64,000 nt of DNA, from NCBI RefSeq assembly GCF_034424175.1, contig NZ_CP139986.1:1488001-1552000 (forward strand). The letters run 5' to 3'. The translations under genes were made by a program, and so were the position numbers. Each line of letters starts with the position of its first letter. The first letter of the stretch is position 1. This DNA comes from Kluyvera intermedia. Its GTDB lineage: Bacteria; Pseudomonadota; Gammaproteobacteria; Enterobacterales; Enterobacteriaceae. The notes beneath the pieces were generated by a model. It saw nothing but the letters and a program-made list of their open reading frames with translations. It was not told the DNA's origin and did not search any database. Positions 1-11,955 of the stretch are shown here, piece after piece.

Positions 1-971
1 CCGAAGCGCGGTTGACGCACCTGATCGCCTTCCTGCGTCTGCAGGGGATTCGCTGGAACAACACGCTTTTGAATCTGGAATACGGCATCTCCTGGGGGCA
101 GATATGTGCTCAGGACGACAATTTGTACCACACGCTGGGCCAGTTGAGCTGGTTGGCGGAGCAAGCTGGAGAAGGGGGGCAAATCCTCAAGCTGGACAAT
201 GGTCAGGTTGAAGCGTTTGATCAGACCAGTGAACGGGTTTTATTGTTGAACCGTATTAAAAAGGCGCTGGATCAGGGCGGCTTTGTCCTCTATGCCCAGC
301 CCATCAGAAAACCGACTGGGGAGGGATATTACGAAATCCTGAGTCGGCTGGTTGATGCAAATGGCATGGTAATGCCGGATAAATTTATCCCCATATTGAC
401 TCAGTTTAACCTCTCTAAACGCTTTGATATGCAGGTGCTCAAGTGCTTATTTCGTTCTCTTGAGGCCTTCCCAGGCCAGCGTTTTTCAGTCAATTTAATG
501 CCGTATACTCTGATGCAAACCGAAAGCGCTAAAGAGATTATTGCGCTATTCCGTCAATATCAGGTCAATGTTAAACGCATTATTTTTGAGATAACAGAGG
601 AGCAAGCGTTTTCTAACTCGGACGTCAGTATCAATAATCTTCATCAATTGCGCAATTTTGGCTGTCAGATTGCGATTGATGACTTCGGCACCGGTTATGC
701 CAACTATGAACGGCTAAAACGCCTTGAAGCCGACATTATCAAGATTGATGGTAGCTTTGTTCGTGATGTGCTGACCGATCCGATGGATGCGATGATTATC
801 CGTTCGATATGTGAACTGGCGAAAGTTCAGAACCTGGAAGTTGTTGCGGAGTATGTGGAAACCCTCGAGCAACAAACGCTCCTCTCACAGTTAGGCGTGC
901 ACTATATGCAGGGTTATCTGATTGATAAACCACGACCGCTTTGTGAGATAGCTAACCGGATTGAAGACTAA
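1..971 (+). CDS. pdeA: cyclic-di-GMP phosphodiesterase (EAL), 3' part
   Basis: The reading frame is open at the left edge of the window, so only the C-terminal ~323 residues are present. They comprise the end of a poorly conserved GGDEF-like region and a full EAL domain that hydrolyses c-di-GMP to pGpG at the inner membrane. Visible EAL hallmarks are YEILSRL in place of the EAL signature, FEITEEQ, IDDFGTGYANY, IKIDGSFV, VVAEYVET and the terminal QGY. All the acidic metal-binding positions look intact, so it should be active. The neighbour nupC, convergent across a shared terminator, is the same as for E. coli pdeA (yfeA), which is the basis for the symbol. Confidence 0.85.
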   Translation, partial: EARLTHLIAFLRLQGIRWNNTLLNLEYGISWGQICAQDDNLYHTLGQLSWLAEQAGEGGQILKLDNGQVEAFDQTSERVLLLNRIKKALDQGGFVLYAQPIRKPTGEGYYEILSRLVDANGMVMPDKFIPILTQFNLSKRFDMQVLKCLFRSLEAFPGQRFSVNLMPYTLMQTESAKEIIALFRQYQVNVKRIIFEITEEQAFSNSDVSINNLHQLRNFGCQIAIDDFGTGYANYERLKRLEADIIKIDGSFVRDVLTDPMDAMIIRSICELAKVQNLEVVAEYVETLEQQTLLSQLGVHYMQGYLIDKPRPLCEIANRIED

Positions 972-977
972 AGAAAA

Positions 978-1008
978 GGGCCCGTAACCGAAGTTACGGG
1001 CCCTTTTT
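978..1008. terminator. bidirectional terminator between pdeA and nupC
   Basis: A perfect 11-bp stem, GGGCCCGTAAC pairing with GTTACGGGCCC around a CGAA loop, is followed by TTTTT on the + strand and preceded by an A-rich stretch that serves the - strand. It lies just after the pdeA stop and 12 bp from the nupC stop, so it can end both convergent transcripts. Confidence 0.9.
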
Positions 1009-1020
1009 AACGCGGGGGAA

Positions 1021-2223
1021 TTACAGAACCAGCGCGGCGATAGATGCGGACAGTACGCTGACCAGCGTTGAACCGTAAACCAGTTTCAGGCCGAAGCGAG
1101 AAACCACGTTACCTTGCACTTCATTCAGGCCTTTAATCGCACCAGCGATAATACCGATTGAAGAGAAGTTTGCGAAGGAGACCAGGAATACGGAAATGAT
1201 GCCGACTGCGCGAGGAGAAAGATCGGCGGCAACTTTCTGCAGATCCATCATCGCAACGAATTCGTTGGATACCAGCTTAGTTGCCATAATGCTACCAACC
1301 TGCAACGCTTCGCCAGAAGGTACACCCATAATCCATGCGACAGGATAGAAGATGTAGCCCAGAATCCCCTGGAAGGAGATGCTGTAACCAAACCAACCGG
1401 TTACGGTAGCAAACAGGGCGTTCAGTGCGGCGATCAGGGCGATGAAGCCGATCAGCATCGCAGCAACGATAATCGCGACTTTGAAACCTGCCAGAATGTA
1501 CTCGCCCAGCATTTCAAAGAAGCTCTGGCCTTCGTGCAGGTTAGACATCTGGATGTTCTCTTCGCTGGCATCAACGCGGTACGGGTTGATGAGCGACAGA
1601 ACGATAAAGGTGCTGAACATGTTCAGAACCAGCGCCGCAACAACATATTTCGGCTCCAGCATGGTCATGTACGCGCCAACAATCGACATCGAAACGGTAG
1701 ACATCGCCGTGGCCGCCATGGTGTACATGCGGTTACGGGACATTTTGCCGAGGATATCTTTGTAGGCGATGAAGTTTTCAGACTGACCCAGAATCAGGGA
1801 GCTGACGGCGTTGAAAGATTCCAGTTTACCCATGCCGTTGATTTTTGACAGCACGGTACCAATCGCACGGATGATGATTGGTAGGATACGGATGTGCTGA
1901 AGAATACCGATCAAGGCGGAGATGAAGACGATAGGGCACAGGACTTTCAGGAAGAAGAATGCCAGGCCTTTATCGTTCATGCTGCCAAAGACGAAGTTGG
2001 TCCCTTCATTAGCAAAGCCGAGAAGTTTTTCGAACATCTCGGAAAAGCCTCTTACGAAACCCAGACCAACATCGGAGTTCAGGAAGAACCATGCCAGCAG
2101 TACTTCAATGACAAGCAATTGAACAACATAACGAATGCGAATCTCTTTACGGTTGGTACTGACCAGCAGAGCCAGAATACCAACCACTACGAGCGCGAGA
2201 ATAAAATGGAATACGCGATCCAT
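1021..2223 (-). CDS. nupC: proton-coupled nucleoside transporter NupC
   Basis: This 400-residue CNT-family (concentrative) inner-membrane transporter takes up nucleosides with protons. It has the family's usual length, many hydrophobic segments, the GQSEN motif at about residues 146-150 and a downstream SNEFVAMM motif; both contribute nucleoside and cation binding in CNT proteins. The ATG at 2223 is chosen because a GGAG sits seven bases upstream and it matches the N-terminus of E. coli NupC (MDRVxHF). An extension of 13 codons is possible but lacks family support. It is divergent from mntH and shares a 336-bp intergenic region with it. Confidence 0.95.
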   Translation of the reverse strand: MDRVFHFILALVVVGILALLVSTNRKEIRIRYVVQLLVIEVLLAWFFLNSDVGLGFVRGFSEMFEKLLGFANEGTNFVFGSMNDKGLAFFFLKVLCPIVFISALIGILQHIRILPIIIRAIGTVLSKINGMGKLESFNAVSSLILGQSENFIAYKDILGKMSRNRMYTMAATAMSTVSMSIVGAYMTMLEPKYVVAALVLNMFSTFIVLSLINPYRVDASEENIQMSNLHEGQSFFEMLGEYILAGFKVAIIVAAMLIGFIALIAALNALFATVTGWFGYSISFQGILGYIFYPVAWIMGVPSGEALQVGSIMATKLVSNEFVAMMDLQKVAADLSPRAVGIISVFLVSFANFSSIGIIAGAIKGLNEVQGNVVSRFGLKLVYGSTLVSVLSASIAALVL

Positions 2224-2495
2224 ATTTGCTCCAAACATGAGGCGGGTTAAGTTTTCGTGCACATTCTATGTAACATGGTTAAATAAAACGAGATCTGTCT
2301 CTCACTATATTCAGAACCTGTGAGCAAACTCTAAATTAGTGATCAAAGATACATTTTTGTGATGTTAAGTAAATGTATGAAAAGTTTCTAACTTGTACTA
2401 CTCTCTCCTTAAGCGTATACCAAACCTCCCCAACCTCCAGTCTGGCTATCGGTTCCGGCTATCAGAGTAATCATTATCATCTCTCACAAATGAAC
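2224..2495. promoter_or_regulatory. nupC-mntH divergent intergenic region, nupC-proximal part
   Basis: No gene is seen here. E. coli nupC is known to be controlled by CRP and CytR, and TGTGA-type half sites (for example TTGTGATGTT near 2357) occur, but I cannot identify a full two-half CRP site with confidence. An AT-rich TAATCATTATCAT stretch at 2469-2481 resembles part of a Fur box and lies just outside the stronger Fur-like site upstream of mntH. Confidence 0.4.
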
Positions 2496-2514
2496 TTGAT
2501 AATCATTCTCATTT
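2496..2514 (+). promoter_or_regulatory. Fur-like box upstream of mntH
   Basis: The sequence TTGATAATCATTCTCATTT matches most positions of the Fur consensus GATAATGATAATCATTATC. It lies 45-65 bp before the mntH start, which agrees with the known iron (Fur) control of mntH in enterics. The binding itself is inferred. Confidence 0.65.
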
Positions 2515-2525
2515 TGTTAGCATGA

Positions 2526-2545
2526 AACATAGCAAAGGCTATGTT
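2526..2545 (+). promoter_or_regulatory. MntR operator of mntH
   Basis: AACATAGCAAAGGCTATGTT is an inverted repeat (AACATAGC/GCTATGTT around AAAG) ending 14 bp before the mntH ATG. It corresponds to the known enteric MntR motif by which manganese-bound MntR represses mntH. Confidence 0.85.
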
Positions 2546-2559
2546 TTTTGAGGCAGAGA

Positions 2560-3795
2560 ATGACCAACAGTCGCGTTGAAAATAGTACTAATCGGGCAGC
2601 GCGCCGTATGCGGTTGGCGCTGATGGGGCCGGCATTTATTGCCGCAATCGGCTATATCGACCCGGGTAACTTTGCCACCAATATTCAGGCGGGTGCGAGT
2701 TTCGGTTACCAGCTCTTATGGGTGGTCGTCTGGGCTAACCTGATGGCGATGCTGATTCAGGTGCTGTCAGCCAAGCTGGGGATTGCGACGGGGAAAAACC
2801 TCGCCGAGCAAATCCGCGACCACTATCCACGCCCGCTGGTCTGGTTCTACTGGGTACAGGCTGAAATCATCGCCATGGCGACGGATCTTGCTGAGTTTAT
2901 TGGGGCGGCGATCGGCTTTAAGCTCATCTTTGGTATCTCGCTGCTGCAAGGGGCGGTGCTGACGGGGATTGCAACCTTCTTGATCCTGATGCTGCAACGC
3001 CGTGGGCAAAAACCTTTAGAGAAAGTGATTGGCGGTTTGCTGCTATTTGTTGCGGCGGCTTATATTGTCGAACTGATTTTCTCGCAGCCCGCGTTGGCCC
3101 CCCTGGCGAAAGGGATGATTTTACCGTCATTGCCGAATTCTGAAGCCGTTTTCCTGGCGGCTGGCGTGTTGGGGGCAACCATCATGCCGCATGTTATCTA
3201 TTTACACTCTTCGTTGACCCAGAATCTGCACGGCGGTAGCGCTAAAGAGCGCTATAACGCGACACGCTGGGATGTGGCAATCGCCATGACCATTGCGGGT
3301 TTTGTGAATCTGGCGATGATGGCCACCGCTGCGGCGGCGTTCCACGCCCACGGACACACCGGGATTGCTGATTTGGATCAGGCATATCTGACGCTGGAAC
3401 CCCTGCTGAGTCATGCTGCGGCGACGATCTTCGGTCTTAGCCTGATTGCCGCTGGGCTCTCTTCCACGGTCGTCGGTACGCTGGCGGGGCAGGTGGTGAT
3501 GCAGGGCTTTATTCGCTTCCATATCCCATTATGGTTCCGCCGTGCCATTACGATGTTACCGTCATTTGTGGTGATTTTGATGGGTTTAGATCCGACGCGT
3601 ATTCTGGTGATGAGCCAGGTGCTGTTGAGCTTTGGTATTGCTCTGGCGCTGGTACCGCTGCTGATTTTCACAAGCGATAGCAAGCTGATGGGGGAATTGG
3701 TGAATAAGCGCTGGGTCAAATACATCGGTTGGGCGATTGTGGCAATAGTCGTAACGCTGAATGGATGGCTGCTGGTGGGGACGCTGTTTGGATAG
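2560..3795 (+). CDS. mntH: Nramp-family divalent metal (Mn2+) transporter MntH
   Basis: This 411-residue Nramp protein imports Mn2+ (and Fe2+) with protons across the inner membrane. It shows the two metal-site signatures of the family: DPGN at residues 34-37 (TM1) and MPH at 209-211 (TM6), plus 11 predicted membrane helices. The ATG at 2560 is preceded by GAGG at suitable spacing and gives the known N-terminus (MTNxRVE); the in-frame TTG four codons upstream is less likely. MntR- and Fur-like sites immediately upstream suggest induction by manganese and iron limitation. Nothing odd is seen in the protein. Confidence 0.96.
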   Translation: MTNSRVENSTNRAARRMRLALMGPAFIAAIGYIDPGNFATNIQAGASFGYQLLWVVVWANLMAMLIQVLSAKLGIATGKNLAEQIRDHYPRPLVWFYWVQAEIIAMATDLAEFIGAAIGFKLIFGISLLQGAVLTGIATFLILMLQRRGQKPLEKVIGGLLLFVAAAYIVELIFSQPALAPLAKGMILPSLPNSEAVFLAAGVLGATIMPHVIYLHSSLTQNLHGGSAKERYNATRWDVAIAMTIAGFVNLAMMATAAAAFHAHGHTGIADLDQAYLTLEPLLSHAAATIFGLSLIAAGLSSTVVGTLAGQVVMQGFIRFHIPLWFRRAITMLPSFVVILMGLDPTRILVMSQVLLSFGIALALVPLLIFTSDSKLMGELVNKRWVKYIGWAIVAIVVTLNGWLLVGTLFG

Positions 3796-3849
3796 TCGGC
3801 ACCTGGAAGGTCATATGCTAAACCCAGCGGCACTGCGTTCGTGTGGGTG

Positions 3850-3884
3850 TAGGCCTGATGGCGGCTTTGCCTCATCAGGCCTAC
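3850..3884. repeat. REP-type palindrome
   Basis: An imperfect inverted repeat of TAGGCCTGAT and ATCAGGCCTA with a GCGGCTTTGC centre lies 55 bp after the mntH stop. It has the form of an enterobacterial REP (repetitive extragenic palindrome) unit and may also stabilise the 3' end of the mntH mRNA. Confidence 0.75.
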
Positions 3885-3925
3885 ATGTTGTCAATGCCCA
3901 CAGTATCTACGATTGTGCACGTATG

Positions 3926-3959
3926 TAGCCCGGACGAGGCGTTCACGCCGACTCCGGGA
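3926..3959. repeat. REP element (GCCCGGACGAGGCG type)
   Basis: A 34-bp unit beginning TAGCCCGGACGAGGCG and ending CTCCGGGA is almost identical to copies at 26405 and 36636 in this window. It forms a GCGTTCACGC-centred hairpin. With the neighbouring unit at 3850 it makes a two-unit BIME between the convergent genes mntH and ypeC. Confidence 0.8.
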
Positions 3960-3982
3960 GGGCTCGGCACCCAGATAAGGGA

Positions 3983-4306
3983 TTAATGGCGGTGCCCATG
4001 ACCATGACCGCGTCCGTGGTCGCGTCCACGACCGCGATGATCATCACGGTCACCCCAGCCATCACGGTAGCCACGTTCATAAGCATTATGCTTATTCCAG
4101 CCGCGATGCCAGCCGTTGTCGTGACGTTTCCGGTGTTTGTGCCAGTAGTCCCGATCGCGCCAGCGACCACCGTCCCAGTAGTTGCCGTAATTATCGCGAT
4201 CGCCAATTTGTAATTTTATGGATGGCAGCAGGGTGATTTCGCCAGCATTGGCGAACATCGGGGCTGATGCCATCAATACTGCTGCCAGAATCAGTGACCT
4301 GAACAT
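3983..4306 (-). CDS. ypeC: small exported protein YpeC (DUF2502)
   Basis: This 107-residue protein has a clear Sec signal peptide (about residues 1-21, cleavage after MFANA) followed by [20 protein letters not shown], the conserved DUF2502 head. The remainder is extremely rich in His, Arg, Asp, Trp and Gly and ends in alternating Gly-His. It is probably periplasmic; the His-rich tail could bind metal, but that is inference and the family has no established function. A strong GGAGAG lies just before the ATG. The position beside mntH is conserved in E. coli and is suggestive, though not proof, of a metal link. Confidence 0.85.
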   Translation of the reverse strand: MFRSLILAAVLMASAPMFANAGEITLLPSIKLQIGDRDNYGNYWDGGRWRDRDYWHKHRKRHDNGWHRGWNKHNAYERGYRDGWGDRDDHRGRGRDHGRGHGHGHRH

Positions 4307-4431
4307 ACTTCTCTCCTATACGATCGTGGCCGATCAGGCCTGTTAACTCAATATTACAATTTGTTAAACATCGGAATTATTGGGTTAACTCTTAAACCGC
4401 CAGGAGAGAGCATTTTTTGCTAAAGTCGTCG

Positions 4432-5430
4432 TTATTTTATACTGCGTAAGATGGCGTCTATTTCAGCGCATTCCTGCGCGCTAAAATGCCTGTTCGCCAG
4501 CATTCCTACCGCGTCATCCAGTTGGGCAATCTTACTCGCGCCAATCAGTACGGAAGTGATCGCCTGCTGGCGCAACACCCATGCCAGCGCCATTTGCGAC
4601 AGCTTCTGACCCCGTTTTTCTGCCATCGTATTGAGCTGCCTTACGGCCTCAATCTTACCGTCAGTCAGTTGCTCGGGCTTAAGGAATACACTGCCGCTGG
4701 CCGCGCGTGAATCTGCCGGAATACCGTGCAGATACCGGTCGGTTAGTTGTCCACCGGCCAACGGTGAGAAAGCAATACAGCCCACGCCTTCTTGTGCCAA
4801 CACATCCAGTAGCCCGTTCTCTGCGCCGCGTTCCAGCATCGAATATTTTGGCTGGTGGATAAGGCATGGCGTACCAAGATCGTTCAGAATGCCAATTGCC
4901 TGACGCGCAAGCTCTGCCGGATAGTTGGAAAGCCCAACGTACAGCGCCTTACCCTGGCGTACGATATGGTCCAGGGCACGCATCGTTTCCAGCAGCGGAG
5001 TTTCCGGGTCAGGACGGTGGTGATAGAAAATATCGACATACTCGAGCCCCATCCGTTTCAGGCTTTGGTCGAGGCTGGAGATTAGATATTTGCGTGAACC
5101 CCAGTCGCCATAAGGGCCATCCCACATGGTGTAGCCGGCTTTGCTGGAGATAATCAGCTCATCACGATAAGGAAGGAGATCTTCACGTAAAATGCGGCCA
5201 AAGTTGCTCTCCGCTGAACCTGGAGGCGGCCCATAGTTGTTGGCTAAATCAAAGTGCGTGATCCCGCGATCGAATGCGTGACGCAGCAGCTGACGGCTGT
5301 TTTCAATAAGCGTTGCATCACCAAAGTTATGCCATAGTCCCAGCGATATAGCCGGGAGCTTGAGGCCGCTGTTGCCGCAGCGCTGAAACGTCATGTTCTC
5401 ATAACGCGTCGGATTTGCCTGGTAAACCAT
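4432..5430 (-). CDS. aldo-keto reductase (YghZ/GprA-like)
   Basis: This 332-residue NADPH-dependent aldo-keto reductase resembles E. coli YghZ (L-glyceraldehyde 3-phosphate reductase) throughout. The catalytic tetrad is visible: D61 and Y66 in HFDLANNYGPPPGSAE, K97 in IISSKAGY, and a histidine at 137-138 in DIFYHHRP. The cofactor-binding end carries SVLIGASK near the C-terminus. It is cytosolic; the real substrate is unknown. It sits divergently next to ipdC, an arrangement I recall from Salmonella (STM2405-2406), so it may act on aldehydes made by that decarboxylase, but this is inference. A GGAG precedes the ATG at 5430. Confidence 0.85.
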   Translation of the reverse strand: MVYQANPTRYENMTFQRCGNSGLKLPAISLGLWHNFGDATLIENSRQLLRHAFDRGITHFDLANNYGPPPGSAESNFGRILREDLLPYRDELIISSKAGYTMWDGPYGDWGSRKYLISSLDQSLKRMGLEYVDIFYHHRPDPETPLLETMRALDHIVRQGKALYVGLSNYPAELARQAIGILNDLGTPCLIHQPKYSMLERGAENGLLDVLAQEGVGCIAFSPLAGGQLTDRYLHGIPADSRAASGSVFLKPEQLTDGKIEAVRQLNTMAEKRGQKLSQMALAWVLRQQAITSVLIGASKIAQLDDAVGMLANRHFSAQECAEIDAILRSIK

Positions 5431-5503
5431 TGTATCCTCCAGAGTGTACTTTTGTGTATACGCTTACACTAGCGAATGTCCACTCCCTCGTACACTCCTC
5501 TAA

Positions 5504-8496
<2,993 letters not shown>

Positions 8497-8743
8497 TTTT
8501 ATATCCTTTTGGCTGAATACCTGGGCTACTTTGCATTTTCCTGCGTTTAGGTTCAGCGCAAATGGTGCTGAAACGATACGACCCAGCGTCACACCTCTCT
8601 CTTCGCATGTGTTAAAAAATGCGCAAAAAATGTGACCTGGATCGATAATTCTGGGGCGCTCACGCAAACGTGATTGTTGTTAAAGCGCCTTGAATTTACA
8701 GTGTGGCAAAGATTTATTCTGACTTTAGTGGAGCCGTAACCGA

Positions 8744-9709
8744 ATGACAAAGTTTGCTTTAGTAGGGGATGTTGGGGGCACCAATGCGCGTCTGGCATTG
8801 TGCGATATCGCCAGTGGGGAAATCTCGCAGGCTAAAACCTATTCTGGTCTGGACTACCCGAGCCTGGAAGCTGTCGTTCGCGTCTATCTCGACGAGCATA
8901 ACGTCACGGTAAAAGACGGCTGTATCGCCATTGCCTGCCCAATTACCGGCGACTGGGTGGCGATGACGAACCATACCTGGGCATTTTCGATTGCGGAAAT
9001 GAAAAAGAACCTCGGCTTCGCGCATCTGGAAATCATTAACGATTTCACCGCGGTATCCATGGCCATCCCGATGCTGAAAAAAGAGCATCTGATTCAGTTT
9101 GGTGGCACTGAACCGGTCGAAGGCAAACCAATTGCTGTTTATGGTGCAGGCACAGGGCTTGGCGTGGCACACCTCGTTCACGTGGATAAACGCTGGGTGA
9201 GCTTACCGGGTGAAGGCGGCCACGTTGACTTTGCGCCGAATAGCGAAGAAGAGGGCATTATTCTTGAAGTGCTGCGCGAAGAGATTGGTCATGTTTCTGC
9301 CGAGCGCGTTCTATCGGGGCCGGGGCTGGTCAATTTGTACCGCGCTATCGTGAAAGCCGATAACCGTCTGCCGGAAAACTACAAACCGAAAGACATTACA
9401 GAACGTGCGCTGGAAGATACCTGTACCGACTGTCGCCGTGCGCTGTCGCTATTTTGTGTGATTTTAGGACGCTTTGGTGGCGACCTGGCATTAACGCTGG
9501 GGACGTTTGGCGGCGTCTATATTGCCGGGGGCATCGTGCCGCGCTTCCTGGAATTCTTTAAAGCATCCGGTTTCCGTGGCGGTTTTGAAGACAAAGGTCG
9601 TTTTAAAGACTACGTGCATCCAATTCCGGTTTATCTGATTGTTCACGATAATCCAGGCTTGCTGGGTTCTGGTGCGCACTTGCGTCAGACGCTGGGACAG
9701 ATTCTGTAA
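8744..9709 (+). CDS. glk: glucokinase
   Basis: This 321-residue cytosolic enzyme phosphorylates glucose to glucose 6-phosphate with ATP, serving free glucose not taken up by the PTS. The ATP phosphate-binding loop [10 protein letters not shown] is at residues 8-17, the second loop [11 protein letters not shown] is near residue 130, and the sugar-site [11 protein letters not shown] follows. The length equals that of E. coli Glk. The ATG is preceded by GTGGAGCC. Transcription ends at a clear terminator at 9729. Neighbour yfeO is conserved, but the fry PTS genes found beyond glk in E. coli are replaced here by two other genes. Confidence 0.97.
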   Translation: MTKFALVGDVGGTNARLALCDIASGEISQAKTYSGLDYPSLEAVVRVYLDEHNVTVKDGCIAIACPITGDWVAMTNHTWAFSIAEMKKNLGFAHLEIINDFTAVSMAIPMLKKEHLIQFGGTEPVEGKPIAVYGAGTGLGVAHLVHVDKRWVSLPGEGGHVDFAPNSEEEGIILEVLREEIGHVSAERVLSGPGLVNLYRAIVKADNRLPENYKPKDITERALEDTCTDCRRALSLFCVILGRFGGDLALTLGTFGGVYIAGGIVPRFLEFFKASGFRGGFEDKGRFKDYVHPIPVYLIVHDNPGLLGSGAHLRQTLGQIL

Positions 9710-9728
9710 TCTCGCCCACGATACTGCT

Positions 9729-9750
9729 AAGCCGCGTAAACGCGGCTTTT
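9729..9750. terminator. terminator after glk
   Basis: AAGCCGCGT-AAACGCGGCTTTT forms a compact GC-rich hairpin with a T tract, 20 bp after the glk stop and just before the end of the convergent pseudouridine synthase gene. Confidence 0.85.
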
Positions 9751-9754
9751 GCTC

Positions 9755-10453
9755 TTAGAACGGGCTGTCATGACAAACGGTGACTCGCTCGTTGCTGATA
9801 GGGTGAGTAAAGTGCAGCTCGCTGGCATGCAGCATTAGCCTCGGTGTCAACGCGCTTCCTGGATACGAAAGCCCACCATACAGATCGCAACCTAAAATTG
9901 GGTGACCCAACTGCTGGCAGTGAATACGTAGCTGATGGGTTCGCCCGGTCTGCGGGGTGAGTCGTACCCGCGTCAACGGCAGCGGAATCCCGTCTTCTGG
10001 TTGACGATAGAGGCGCTCGATAACCTGATAATGTGAACGGGCGGGTTTTCCATTAATGGCGCAAATTGACATCCGCGGAAACAGCGCCGGGTCTTTGGCA
10101 ATAGCCGCATCAATTATTCCTTCATCGCTTTCCAGATGCCCACAAAGCAACGCATTGTAAACTTTCACCACCGTGCGTTGGCTAAACTGCTGGCACAGCG
10201 CGGCATTGATAGCCTTATTTCGTGCAATCACCATCAGCCCTGAAGTGCCGAAATCCAGACGGTGAACCAGAGTACAGCCGGGGAAAATCGTGACCAGCCG
10301 ATGATGCACCGAATCAAGATTTTGCGGATTTTTACCCGACAAACTCAGCAATCCTGAGGGCTTATTAATGACAACCAGATGCTCATCCTGATACAGAATT
10401 TCTATTTCATCGTGGCACGGTGGGGCTATAAACGTATCAACAATCGTAGACAT
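9755..10453 (-). CDS. RluA-family RNA pseudouridine synthase
   Basis: This 232-residue protein isomerises uridine to pseudouridine in RNA. The family catalytic motif HRLDFGTSG is at residues 64-72, with Asp67 as the nucleophile; the second conserved element RVRLTPQTGRTHQLRIHC lies near residue 165-182, followed by HPILGCDLYGG. There is no S4 domain, so it is a single-domain member of the RluA/TruC branch. The RNA target cannot be told from sequence. It lies between glk and a cold-shock-domain gene transcribed away from it, in the place occupied by fry PTS genes in E. coli K-12. Confidence 0.85.
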   Translation of the reverse strand: MSTIVDTFIAPPCHDEIEILYQDEHLVVINKPSGLLSLSGKNPQNLDSVHHRLVTIFPGCTLVHRLDFGTSGLMVIARNKAINAALCQQFSQRTVVKVYNALLCGHLESDEGIIDAAIAKDPALFPRMSICAINGKPARSHYQVIERLYRQPEDGIPLPLTRVRLTPQTGRTHQLRIHCQQLGHPILGCDLYGGLSYPGSALTPRLMLHASELHFTHPISNERVTVCHDSPF

Positions 10454-10653
10454 CAGGCGGCCTGGGGGAAGAATGGAAAGGGATCATACCCAATTTTCTA
10501 TCGGCTGGCGAATCGGCTATGGCATGCAACATGTTCCTCGCACCGTTCAAATTTATAGTCCAGACTTAAAGCAAAGGCGTAGTTTATGTGGGCATTGTGT
10601 TTTACACTGCGCGCTGCAAAAATTTGAGTCGATAAACGATTAAGTAGGCGGTA

Positions 10654-11136
10654 ATGGCGATGAACGGAACGATCACAACCTGGTTTGACGATAAGGGTTT
10701 TGGATTTATCAAAGATGAAAACGGAGATAACCGTTATTTTCATGTGATTAAAGTTGCCAACCCTGAACTGATTAAGAAAGATGCGGCAGTCACTTTCGAA
10801 CCCACCACCAACAATAAAGGGTTGTCGGCATACGCGGTGAAAGTCGTGCCGGAAAGCAAATATATCTATATTGCGGGTGAGCGTCTTAAACTGACGGCAA
10901 TAAAGTCGTTTCTTGTTTATAGCGAAGAAGTACCGGCTGATACGCGCATTGATAAAGAGAACGCGGTGCTTTCAGTCGGCGCGTTGATGAATAGCATAAG
11001 ACCTAAGGCAGAAGTGAAGTCGGGTGAGATGCGTTCGTTGAAAAAACTGGCGATCACCACCTTCCAGGGAACGACGCTCATCTTCTCTGAAGATGAGATA
11101 GACATTGAGACAACGGTCAAAATGCTTAAAGTCTAA
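10654..11136 (+). CDS. cold-shock-domain protein with extra C-terminal domain
   Basis: This 160-residue protein begins with a cold-shock (OB-fold) domain over about residues 1-68, with the RNP1-like KGFGFIKDE and an RNP2-like YFHVIK, so it should bind single-stranded RNA or DNA. Residues 69-160 form a second, beta-strand-rich segment (KYIYIAGERLKLTAIKSF onward) that I do not recognise. Normal CspA homologues are about 70 residues, so this is a fusion-type member. AGGCGG precedes the ATG. The 200-bp gap to the divergent pseudouridine synthase gene could carry a shared promoter; both genes having RNA-related domains is suggestive only. Confidence 0.75.
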   Translation: MAMNGTITTWFDDKGFGFIKDENGDNRYFHVIKVANPELIKKDAAVTFEPTTNNKGLSAYAVKVVPESKYIYIAGERLKLTAIKSFLVYSEEVPADTRIDKENAVLSVGALMNSIRPKAEVKSGEMRSLKKLAITTFQGTTLIFSEDEIDIETTVKMLKV

Positions 11137-11205
11137 AATACGCCTCCGTTGGCATGCCGAAATCCTGCATTAATTCGTCACAGGGTTTCGGCGCCATTTC
11201 CTGTC

Positions 11206-11943
11206 CTACAGATGCATTATCTGCCGAAACTCTTTCACCTTACTGCGGCTTACTGGCACCTGAAACTCCAGATCGCGCAAGCGTAAAATATAGGTGTTAT
11301 TAAACCACGGTTCAATTTCGCGAATTTTATTCAGATTGACGCAATACGAACGATGGCAGCGGAAAAAGTGGCTGGTGGGGAGTTTGTTGCAAAATTCAGT
11401 GATGTTCATCGGCATCACATAAGATTCCCGCCTTGTATAAACAAACGTCATCTTTTCATGTGCTTCCGCATAGTAAATATCGTTTATCGGCGTGACGATA
11501 ATACGCTCATCTTTAATCAGATTGATGGTGTCGTTTTCACGAACCGTCCCTACCGGCGCGCCAATATTGCCTGATTGTTGCTGTTGCCAACTGGATTCCA
11601 GTTTTTGCAGCATGGTCACAATCCGCGTTTCCTGATAGGGCTTCAAAATATAGTCGAAAGCTTCTAGCTCAAAGGCTTCAACCGCATGTTCTTTCCATGC
11701 GGTGATAAACACAATAAACGGTTTATGGGCGAACTGGCTGATGTTCTGCGCCAGCAGTACGCCATCCAGCGAGGGAATATTGATATCGAGGAAAATCGCA
11801 TCCACTTTGTTGTGTTGTAAAAACTTGAGCACATCCAGGCCGTCGTCAAAAGTCCCGACAATCTCCATCTGGCTGTGCTCTTTAATTAGCCAGGTCAGCT
11901 CCTGTTGTGCCAGGAATTCATCTTCGACAATGATGACTTTCAT
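11206..11943 (-). CDS. ypdB: LytTR-type response regulator YpdB
   Basis: This 245-residue response regulator has a receiver domain (about residues 1-120; D53 as phosphoacceptor in FLDINIP, acidic pair ED at 7-8, K101 in the KPY motif) and a C-terminal LytTR DNA-binding domain (about 140-245, with FFRCHRSYCVNL). It is the partner of the sensor kinase YpdA, whose stop lies 12 bp upstream. In E. coli YpdA/YpdB respond to extracellular pyruvate and activate the transporter gene yhjX; the target is not in this window. Confidence 0.93.
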   Translation of the reverse strand: MKVIIVEDEFLAQQELTWLIKEHSQMEIVGTFDDGLDVLKFLQHNKVDAIFLDINIPSLDGVLLAQNISQFAHKPFIVFITAWKEHAVEAFELEAFDYILKPYQETRIVTMLQKLESSWQQQQSGNIGAPVGTVRENDTINLIKDERIIVTPINDIYYAEAHEKMTFVYTRRESYVMPMNITEFCNKLPTSHFFRCHRSYCVNLNKIREIEPWFNNTYILRLRDLEFQVPVSRSKVKEFRQIMHL

Positions 11944-11955
11944 GCGTACTCCGGT

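Noticed and set aside
2340..2380. A possible CRP site upstream of nupC.
   Set aside because: Only half sites can be seen; no two-half TGTGA-N6-TCACA match, so it was not listed as a defined site.
3943..4213. Repetitive Thr/Val/Met-rich frames on both strands over ypeC.
   Set aside because: They are shifted or antisense readings of the biased His/Arg codons of ypeC; only the frame with a signal peptide and DUF2502 head is real.
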